Below, in pieces: positions 55,502-60,878 of a stretch of DNA of 60,878 nt; position 1 is the stretch's first letter, and every line of letters starts with the position of its first letter. Under the pieces are notes generated by a model, which was not told the origin of the DNA, made no database searches, and saw nothing but the letters and a program-made list of their open reading frames with translations. A program made the position numbers and the translations under genes. The stretch comes from Mycobacterium sp. 852014-52450_SCH5900713 (GTDB lineage: Bacteria > Actinomycetota > Actinomycetes > Mycobacteriales > Mycobacteriaceae), in NCBI RefSeq assembly GCF_001667075.1, contig NZ_LZIL01000007.1:1-60878 (forward strand), given 5' to 3'.

Positions 55502-56512
55502 ATGGAATTCGACGCTATCCTGCTGCTGTCCTTCGGCGGCCCGGAGGGACCCGAGCAGGTGCGGCCGTTCCTGGAGAACGTCACCCGCGGGCGCAACGTG
55601 CCCCCCGAACGCCTGGACGACGTCGCACAGCACTACCTGCATTTCGGTGGCGTGTCACCGATCAACGGGATCAACCGCGCCCTGATCACCGAGCTCCAGG
55701 CGGAGCAGGACCTGCCGGTCTACTTCGGCAACCGCAACTGGGATCCCTATGTCGAGGACACCGTAAAGAGCATGCGTGACAACGGCGTCCGGCGTGCCGC
55801 GGTGTTCACCACGTCGGCGTGGAGCGGCTACTCGAGCTGCACGCAGTACACCGAAGACATCGCCCGGGCGCGGGGCGCGGCCGGACCCGACGCGCCCGAG
55901 CTGGTCAAGCTTCGGCCCTATTTCGACCACCCGCTCTTCGTCGAGATGTTCGCCGGCGCCGTCGAGGCGGCGGCGCAGAGCGTGCCCGATGGCGCGAGGC
56001 TGGTGTTCACCGCCCACTCGGTTCCGGTGGCCGCCGACCGGCGCCTGGGCCCGAGCCTGTACAGCCGTCAAGTCGCCTATGCCACAAGGCTTGTCGCGGC
56101 CGCGGCGGGATACTCCGATTTCGATCTGGCCTGGCAGTCGCGCTCGGGCCCGCCGCAGGTGCCGTGGCTGGAACCCAGTGTCGAGGACCATCTCTCCGCG
56201 CTGGCCGCGGCGGGCACCGAGGCCGTCATCGTCTGCCCGATCGGGTTTGTCGCGGACCACATCGAGGTGGTCTGGGACCTTGACGAAGAGTTGCGAGCCC
56301 AGGCCGAGGCGGCGGGGCTGGCGTTCGCCCGGGCCGCCACACCCAACGCCGATCGCCGATTCGCCCGGCTGGCCGCCGATCTCATCGATGAGCTGCGCAC
56401 CGGCCGACGGCCGGCCCGGGTGGCCGGCCCCGACCCGGTGCCCGGTTGTTTGGCCAGCGTCGACGGCGCGCCGTGCCGTCCGCCGCACTGCGTCGCCTCG
56501 GAAGCGGGCTAG
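55502..56512 (+). CDS. hemH: Ferrochelatase (coproporphyrin-type, HemZ/HemH)
   Basis: Inserts ferrous iron into a porphyrin; in actinobacteria this is the coproporphyrin ferrochelatase. The 336-residue protein has [14 protein letters not shown] at the start, [18 protein letters not shown] and FTAHSVPV with the catalytic His, and [19 protein letters not shown] with a conserved Glu. A Cys-containing tail ([17 protein letters not shown]) could hold the [2Fe-2S] cluster seen in actinobacterial enzymes. It is the third gene of the fabG1 operon. Its stop lies within a copy of a short repeat. Confidence 0.95.
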   Translation: MEFDAILLLSFGGPEGPEQVRPFLENVTRGRNVPPERLDDVAQHYLHFGGVSPINGINRALITELQAEQDLPVYFGNRNWDPYVEDTVKSMRDNGVRRAAVFTTSAWSGYSSCTQYTEDIARARGAAGPDAPELVKLRPYFDHPLFVEMFAGAVEAAAQSVPDGARLVFTAHSVPVAADRRLGPSLYSRQVAYATRLVAAAAGYSDFDLAWQSRSGPPQVPWLEPSVEDHLSALAAAGTEAVIVCPIGFVADHIEVVWDLDEELRAQAEAAGLAFARAATPNADRRFARLAADLIDELRTGRRPARVAGPDPVPGCLASVDGAPCRPPHCVASEAG

Positions 56513-56605
56513 CGGCGATCGCGAGCGCGGCAGAGCGGGCGAAGTGGGTTGCCGCCATAAGGGGGCATAGCCGGGCGAAGCGGGTCGCCTCGGAAGCAGG
56601 GCTAG
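56492..56605. repeat. Short repeats spanning the hemH and Rv1486c-like 3' ends
   Basis: GTCGCCTCGGAAGC occurs at 56492 and 56584, each copy followed by a GGGCTAG ending (one extra A in the second). One copy ends in the hemH stop, the other carries the stop of the convergent gene. Between them GGGCGAAGTGGGTTGCC and GGGCGAAGCGGGTCGCC form a second, related pair able to fold into GGCGA/TCGCC hairpins. Confidence 0.65.
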
Positions 56606-57528
56606 TCGGCCCACGCCGAGTGCAGGATCGCGGTGACGGCGGCCATCCGCGCCGAACGCACCACCGCGGTCAGCGGCCGCAGCGCGTCGCTGGCGATGCG
56701 GGCCTCCGAAGACGATTGGGCGCCAAACGGCTCCGGGCCGGCGACGACGGGAGCGGTGAACCGCTCCGGCGAGTCGGGTGACCGACTGAGTCCGGCGCTG
56801 ACCGCGACGATGGCGTCGACGTGCGCGGCATTCTCCAGCACCCGCAGCGCCCGGGTCGGCGCATGTTCGGGAACCCGGTGCTGCCGTGCGGATTCCAGCA
56901 GTTGCTCGACGAGTCCCCGCGGATCGTCGACGTCGGCCGCCGCCGCTCCCAGCCCGATGGCGCCGAGCGCGTCGGCGGCCGACCGGACTGCCGAGCGCAG
57001 CTCGTATTCGGCATCGCCGAGCTCGTAATGGTCGAGGACCGGCGCGCCCGGCAGCGAGTACACCGTCCAGGACAGCGCGCACAGGTCGGCGAAGTCCTCC
57101 GGCTCGTCGTCGTAGGAGAACTCGGGGACCAGCCCCACGGCGGTGGCGGGATCGTGGGGGTTGGCGATGATGATCGCCTCGCCCGCGGACAGGGCATCAC
57201 GCTCGAACTGCGTCCCGGGGGCAAGCCCGCGCACGTCGCCGGGCACGGGCAAAAGCATATTGATCGTCCCGCGCAGCCGGCCCGGGCCATCCGGGGTGGG
57301 CGCCGACCGGCCGACCGCGGCGCGCAGCGTCTGCAGCAGCGTCACCGTTCCGGCGTCGTGCACATCGGGCCACGGCAGCCCGGTGTGGCCGGCGGCGACC
57401 GCATCATACGCGGTGACCGATTGCTTTGGCGCCCATGCCGATAACGCGTCCAAGACGTCGTCGGGCGCGGCCTTGCCTGCGAGCCAGGCGTTGGCCCACA
57501 GGGACAGCGAGACACTGGGACACCACAC
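56602..57528 (-). CDS. Conserved hypothetical protein (Rv1486c-like)
   Basis: A 308-residue soluble protein of unknown function, rich in Ala, Asp and Pro. Segments such as [29 protein letters not shown] and [23 protein letters not shown] look well folded; no catalytic motif is recognised. I choose GTG 57528 because TACACT lies eight bases upstream as a leaderless -10 box; a GTG at 57513 would be shorter. It is divergent from nfeD and convergent with hemH. Confidence 0.82.
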   Translation of the reverse strand: MWCPSVSLSLWANAWLAGKAAPDDVLDALSAWAPKQSVTAYDAVAAGHTGLPWPDVHDAGTVTLLQTLRAAVGRSAPTPDGPGRLRGTINMLLPVPGDVRGLAPGTQFERDALSAGEAIIIANPHDPATAVGLVPEFSYDDEPEDFADLCALSWTVYSLPGAPVLDHYELGDAEYELRSAVRSAADALGAIGLGAAAADVDDPRGLVEQLLESARQHRVPEHAPTRALRVLENAAHVDAIVAVSAGLSRSPDSPERFTAPVVAGPEPFGAQSSSEARIASDALRPLTAVVRSARMAAVTAILHSAWAD

Positions 57529-57536
57529 GATTCCGC

Positions 57537-57579
57537 AGTGTAGTTGTTTTGCCCGGCAAAGGCGGATCACGCGTATTCT
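57537..57579. promoter_or_regulatory. Divergent leaderless promoters with central palindrome
   Basis: This region contains TACACT for the minus strand (57542-57537, eight bases before GTG 57528) and TATTCT for the plus strand (57574-57579, six bases before ATG 57586). Between them TTTGCCCGGCAAA (57548-57560) is a perfect 13-base palindrome, placed to act on both promoters. Confidence 0.55.
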
Positions 57580-57585
57580 GGCCGC

Positions 57586-58023
57586 ATGCACGCCGCGGTG
57601 CTTTGGCTAATATTCGCGCTGGTGCTTGCCGGTGCGGAGGCGCTCACCGGCCATATGTTTTTGGTGATGCTCGGCGGCGGTGCCCTGGCCGCGGCAATCA
57701 CAAGCTGGCTGACGGATTGGCCCGGCTGGGCGGACGGGATCGTGTTCCTCGTCGTTTCCGTGCTGCTCCTGGTGCTGGTCCGCCCGGCGCTGCGGCGGCA
57801 ACTGACGCCCGCGCATGTGCCGCAGATGGGTATCGAGGCGCTGGAGGGCAAGAACGCATTGGTGCTCGAGCGCATCGCCCGCGACGGGGGCCAGGTGAAG
57901 CTCGACGGGGAGGTGTGGACGGCGCGTCCGCTCAACGATGGGGATGTTTACGAACCGGGGGAGTCGGTGACCGTCTTGCAGATCGACGGCGCCACGGCGG
58001 TGGTCTTCAAGAGCGGTCCATAA
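57586..58023 (+). CDS. NfeD-like membrane protein (Rv1487-like)
   Basis: A short NfeD protein of 145 residues with three membrane segments (about 4-22, 28-44 and 50-68) and a C-terminal OB-fold domain ([30 protein letters not shown]). NfeD proteins work with SPFH/stomatin proteins in membrane microdomains, and the SPFH gene follows 49 bases downstream. ATG at 57586 is supported by the leaderless -10 box. Confidence 0.92.
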   Translation: MHAAVLWLIFALVLAGAEALTGHMFLVMLGGGALAAAITSWLTDWPGWADGIVFLVVSVLLLVLVRPALRRQLTPAHVPQMGIEALEGKNALVLERIARDGGQVKLDGEVWTARPLNDGDVYEPGESVTVLQIDGATAVVFKSGP

Positions 58024-58072
58024 CGGCTGCGCGAGGACGCCTCCAGAGACCCTGGTAGAGAAAGGAACTCCC

Positions 58073-59221
58073 GTGCAAGGTGCGGTTGCTGGTTTGGTGT
58101 TGCTGGTCGTCTTGGTGATATTCGCCATTGTGGTGGTCGCCAAGTCGGTGGCCCTGATACCGCAGGCGGAGGCCGCGGTGATCGAGCGGCTGGGTCGATA
58201 TAGCCGGACGGTCAGCGGCCAGCTGACGTTGTTGGTGCCGTTCATCGACCGGGTCCGTGCGCGGGTGGACCTGCGCGAGCGGGTGGTGTCGTTTCCGCCG
58301 CAGCCGGTGATCACCGAGGACAACCTGACGCTGAACATCGACACCGTGGTCTACTTTCAGGTCACCGTGCCGCAGGCGGCCGTCTACGAGATCAGCAACT
58401 ACATCGTCGGCGTGGAGCAGCTCACCACCACCACGCTGCGCAACGTGGTGGGCGGCATGACGCTCGAGCAGACGCTGACGTCACGCGACCAGATCAACGG
58501 TCAATTGCGCGGGGTGCTCGACGAGGCGACCGGTCGCTGGGGCTTGCGGGTCGCCCGGGTCGAGCTGCGCAGCATCGACCCGCCGCCGTCCATCCAGGCG
58601 TCGATGGAAAAGCAGATGAAGGCCGACCGCGAGAAGCGAGCGATGATCCTGACCGCCGAAGGTAACCGGCAGGCCGCGATCACCCAGGCCGAAGGCGCCA
58701 AGCAGGCGCAGATCCTGGCCGCCGAGGGCGCCAAGCAGGCCGCGATCCTGGCGGCCGAGGCCGACCGGCAGTCCCGCATGCTGCGCGCGCAGGGTGAGCG
58801 CGCCGCGGCCTACCTGCGGGCACAGGGGCAGGCCAAGGCCATCGAGAAGACGTTCGCCGCGATCAAGGCCGGCAGGCCCACCCCGGAGATGCTGGCCTAC
58901 CAGTACCTGCAGACCCTGCCGGAAATGGCGCGCGGTGACGCCAACAAGGTGTGGGTGGTGCCGAGCGACTTCAACGCGGCGTTACAGGGATTCACCAGAA
59001 TGCTGGGCACCCCGGGCCAGGACGGAGTGTTCCGGTTCGAGCCCTCCCCGGTCGACGACACACCTCAGCACGCCGCCGCATCGGACGATGCGGACATCGC
59101 CGACTGGTTCTCCACCGAGACCGACCCCGCGATCGCCCAGGCGGTGGCCAAGGCCGAAGCGAGCGCCCGCCAGCCGGTGGACGGCACGCCGCCGGGGACG
59201 CCGCCGCAGTTGGCCCAATAG
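58073..59221 (+). CDS. SPFH/Band 7 stomatin-like protein (Rv1488-like)
   Basis: A membrane-microdomain scaffold protein of 382 residues. It has an N-terminal membrane helix (about 5-25), an SPFH domain (IPQAEAAVIERLGRY, VDLRERVVSFPPQPVITEDN) and a long coiled region with Ala/Glu/Gln repeats (ITQAEGAKQAQILAAEGAKQ and relatives, about 200-250). A Pro/Ala-rich tail follows. GTG start has AAAGGA six bases upstream. Partner is the NfeD protein. Confidence 0.94.
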   Translation: MQGAVAGLVLLVVLVIFAIVVVAKSVALIPQAEAAVIERLGRYSRTVSGQLTLLVPFIDRVRARVDLRERVVSFPPQPVITEDNLTLNIDTVVYFQVTVPQAAVYEISNYIVGVEQLTTTTLRNVVGGMTLEQTLTSRDQINGQLRGVLDEATGRWGLRVARVELRSIDPPPSIQASMEKQMKADREKRAMILTAEGNRQAAITQAEGAKQAQILAAEGAKQAAILAAEADRQSRMLRAQGERAAAYLRAQGQAKAIEKTFAAIKAGRPTPEMLAYQYLQTLPEMARGDANKVWVVPSDFNAALQGFTRMLGTPGQDGVFRFEPSPVDDTPQHAAASDDADIADWFSTETDPAIAQAVAKAEASARQPVDGTPPGTPPQLAQ

Positions 59222-59230
59222 GATTGCCGG

Positions 59231-59587
59231 ATGAGCCTTTTCACTTCGCCAAAGACCTACGTGGCGCTCGGCGCCTTCCACGCCGTGGACGCGGTGCTAT
59301 GCGGCGTCCAGGTCGCCCCGATCAGGAAGGTTCTCGATGACGTCGGGTTGCCGGAGAACGTTCGGCCGGTGCTGCCGGCGGTGAAGGGGGCGGCCGCCGT
59401 GGGCTTGCTGTCGGTCACCCGGTTCCCGGTCCTGGCGCGGGTGACGACGTTGATGCTGACGGTCTATTTCGTCTTGGCGCTCGGCGCGCACATCCGCGTA
59501 CGCGACAAGGTCGTCAACGCGCTCCCGGCCGCGGTGTTCCTCGCTACGTTCGCCGTGATGACGGCGAAGGGACCGGACCGCAACTAG
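59231..59587 (+). CDS. DoxX-like small membrane protein (Rv1489-like)
   Basis: A 118-residue protein with three or four hydrophobic segments (VKGAAAVGLLSVTRFPVLARVTTLMLTVYFVLALGAHIR is the core). It resembles the DoxX-like family, and its function is unknown. It starts nine bases after the SPFH gene, so may share its transcript. Its stop and that of the convergent reductase share the four bases CTAG. Confidence 0.85.
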   Translation: MSLFTSPKTYVALGAFHAVDAVLCGVQVAPIRKVLDDVGLPENVRPVLPAVKGAAAVGLLSVTRFPVLARVTTLMLTVYFVLALGAHIRVRDKVVNALPAAVFLATFAVMTAKGPDRN

Positions 59588-60063
59588 TCCAGGCGCAACT
59601 CGACCAGCGGCAGCGGTGTGTCGGTTTCGGTGATCGGAACCCCGAGCGTTTCCTCCAGCACCGGCCTCATCTGTTCCCAGGCCGTGCGATGACGGCTGAC
59701 ATAGGCGGCCAGTGCGCGGTCGGCCTCCTCTTGGCCGAGGATGCGCGCGGTGGCGCGCCGGGGAGCGTGGCTGCCCGCGTAGACACGCACCCGCGGGTTG
59801 GCGTGGATGTTGCGGAACCACTGCGCCTTTCGGCCGAAGCCGGAGGCGACGACGTAGGTGTCCGGCGAGGAGTGACCGACCACCTCCAGCACCACATAGC
59901 GCGCCGCGCCGGATTTGCGGCCAACGTGCTCGAGCATCAGCAGGCGTGAGCCGAACAGCGCGCCGGCGCGGGCCTTATACAGCCAGATGGGTGCGCGCAT
60001 CAGTCGACGCGACCGCAGCACGCGTGCGCCGGCGCTGACGAAAAGGGTTGTGCTGGACACCAT
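59584..60063 (-). CDS. Deazaflavin (F420)-dependent nitroreductase family protein (Ddn-like)
   Basis: The 159-residue split-barrel protein has the family signature EHVGRKSG (45-52), VVASGFGRKAQWFRNI and HANPRVRV (88-94), shared with Ddn and related F420H2-dependent quinone or nitro reductases. Start is ATG 60063 or the adjacent GTG 60060, which has the better distance to GGAGG. It lies 16 bases after the tetR gene, so it is the likely target of that regulator. The natural substrate is unknown. Confidence 0.88.
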   Translation of the reverse strand: MVSSTTLFVSAGARVLRSRRLMRAPIWLYKARAGALFGSRLLMLEHVGRKSGAARYVVLEVVGHSSPDTYVVASGFGRKAQWFRNIHANPRVRVYAGSHAPRRATARILGQEEADRALAAYVSRHRTAWEQMRPVLEETLGVPITETDTPLPLVELRLD

Positions 60064-60079
60064 TACCTCCGTATCTCGT

Positions 60080-60697
60080 TCAGCCGTTGCTAAGTCCGTC
60101 GCGATAGATCGCAAACACCTCACCGGCCCACCGCCGCATGCCCGCATCCGAGAGCGGATCGACGCCGAGCGCTTCGGTCAGGCGGGGGCGCAGCGTCAGC
60201 ACCGCGAGGTCATTGACAAGTAGAAACGCCGCGCGCACCGCGGCGTCCGCGCCGGGGCTGGCGGTTCCGGCCGCAACCATCGCGTCCAGAGTGGCTTGGC
60301 TGAGCCGGAAGAGCCGGTCGAACAATGCCGAGCCCGCCCGGCCTCCGGTGATCAGCAGCCGGCTCAGGTACGCCGGGATCGCCGAATCCGGCGGCAGGTA
60401 GGTGGCCAGGCCGTCGAGCAGGCTCGGCACTGCGGCGGGCTCCAGTCCAACCACGGCGGTCCGCTCGGTCATGCTGGTCAGCAATGCTTCGAAGGTCGTG
60501 ACCACGTGGCTGTCGACGGCCTCGATCAGCCCGTCTTTCGAGCCATAATGCCTGATGAGCAGGGCCGGTGAGACGCCCGCAGCGGTCGCGATGTCGCGCA
60601 GGGTGACCGCGTCGGGGCCACGCTCGGCGATCAATCGCAGCGCTTCGTCCCGGATCCGTGCTCTGGCCGTCCGGTCATCCGGCGGTGGTGAATGCAC
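60080..60697 (-). CDS. TetR-family regulator
   Basis: A 205-residue TetR protein with an N-terminal HTH (about 31-57, VTLRDIATAAGVSPALLIRHYGS) and a helical ligand-binding domain. The GTG start fits a leaderless promoter (TACAAT, seven bases upstream), and overlapping palindromes cover that box. It should repress itself and the downstream reductase. The ligand is not known. Confidence 0.9.
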   Translation of the reverse strand: MHSPPPDDRTARARIRDEALRLIAERGPDAVTLRDIATAAGVSPALLIRHYGSKDGLIEAVDSHVVTTFEALLTSMTERTAVVGLEPAAVPSLLDGLATYLPPDSAIPAYLSRLLITGGRAGSALFDRLFRLSQATLDAMVAAGTASPGADAAVRAAFLLVNDLAVLTLRPRLTEALGVDPLSDAGMRRWAGEVFAIYRDGLSNG

Positions 60698-60699
60698 GG

Positions 60700-60723
60700 T
60701 TACAATTGTAAACGTACGTTTAC
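60700..60723 (-). promoter_or_regulatory. Double palindromic operator on the tetR promoter
   Basis: TTACAATTGTAA (60700-60711) and GTAAACGTACGTTTAC (60708-60723) are both perfect palindromes overlapping by four bases. The -10 box TACAAT (60710-60705, minus strand) lies inside the first, followed by seven bases and the GTG of tetR. This is a strong candidate for autoregulation, possibly by two dimers. Confidence 0.8.
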
Positions 60724-60745
60724 ATGGCGGGCCAGCCCGATCACC

Positions 60746-60878
60746 TCAGGCGTGCGGTGCCGGCGGCAGCGGTGGCGCGGGGACGGCGACCGGCGCGGAC
60801 GTCGCTGCTACTGGCGAGACGACTGCCGCCGTCACGATTTGGTGGATCGTGAGGGCGGCGGGGTGGTCAGCTGTGGGG
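60746..60878 (-). CDS. Possible C-terminal end of a protein cut by the window edge
   Basis: A frame on the minus strand is open from the window edge to a TGA at 60748-60746 and gives about 43 residues. It includes HQIVTAAVVSPVAATSAPVA and ends in a Pro/Ala-rich tail (PLPPAPHA). Such tails are common in mycobacterial exported or membrane proteins. The open frame may be chance in GC-rich DNA. Confidence 0.35.
   Translation of the reverse strand, partial: PTADHPAALTIHQIVTAAVVSPVAATSAPVAVPAPPLPPAPHA

Overview
The window is strongly GC-rich, has many GTG starts and contains long runs of mycobacterium-specific genes (mabA-inhA-hemH, ripA-ripB-moxR1, mptB, zwf2-opcA, a sufR-led SUF operon). Gene order follows the M. 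tuberculosis segment Rv1426c to about Rv1489A almost one for one. The organism is therefore a Mycobacterium outside the tuberculosis complex, because several tuberculosis genes of this segment are missing (PE_PGRS genes, bisC-like, ctpD, trxB1, Rv1482c) and others are present instead (ppc, DUF1206, two DUF5666-like secreted proteins, a phasin-like protein). A M. avium-complex-like slow grower is my guess. Comparisons to named Rv genes rest on memory, not on a search.

Layout. 0.1-3.8 kb (minus): acyltransferase, fadD12-like acyl-CoA synthetase and esterase. 4.0-7.9 kb (plus): small hypothetical, DUF3556 membrane protein, FAD oxidoreductase. 8.0-15.0 kb (plus): gap-pgk-tpiA, secG, ppc, DUF1206. 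15.0-21.9 kb (minus): the pentose phosphate cluster tkt-tal-zwf2-opcA-pgl plus a small coiled protein. 22.2-29.2 kb: haem A synthesis (ctaB, ctaA), qor, a deleted ATP-grasp protein, an ABC exporter and mptB. 29.3-36.9 kb: an FMN protein, a phasin-like protein and sufR-B-D-C-S-U-T. 36.9-38.5 kb (minus): a tandem pair of DUF5666-like exported proteins. 38.6-43.9 kb: fadE15, trxA, echA12, an ABC-F ATPase and a small HTH protein. 43.9-47.3 kb (minus): acn-acnR. 47.5-53.7 kb (plus): Rv1476-like, ripA, ripB, moxR1, a DUF58 protein and a VWA protein. 53.9-56.5 kb (plus): fabG1-inhA-hemH. 56.6-60.9 kb: Rv1486c-like, nfeD, an SPFH protein, a DoxX-like protein, a deazaflavin-type reductase with its TetR regulator, and the tail of one more gene.

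How the genes work together. Most of the window is core metabolism. It combines lower glycolysis feeding PEP carboxylase, the whole oxidative and non-oxidative pentose phosphate set, aconitase, haem A for cytochrome aa3, Fe-S assembly, FAS-II reductases and cell-wall hydrolases. Stop/start overlaps (ATGA or GTGA) tie most operons together.

The most informative sites lie in control regions. A SufR-type operator overlaps the sufR start codon. An AcnR-type operator lies in the acn promoter. Two overlapping palindromes sit on the -10 box of the terminal tetR. Palindromes lie between two divergent gene pairs, and about nine genes have a leaderless-type promoter. The least described genes are the tandem DUF5666-like pair beside the SUF operon. 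They share four cysteines; one has a His-rich tail and a run of ten C that could make it phase-variable. No tRNA, rRNA, CRISPR, insertion sequence or prophage was seen, and no gene-free stretch exceeds 300 bases.
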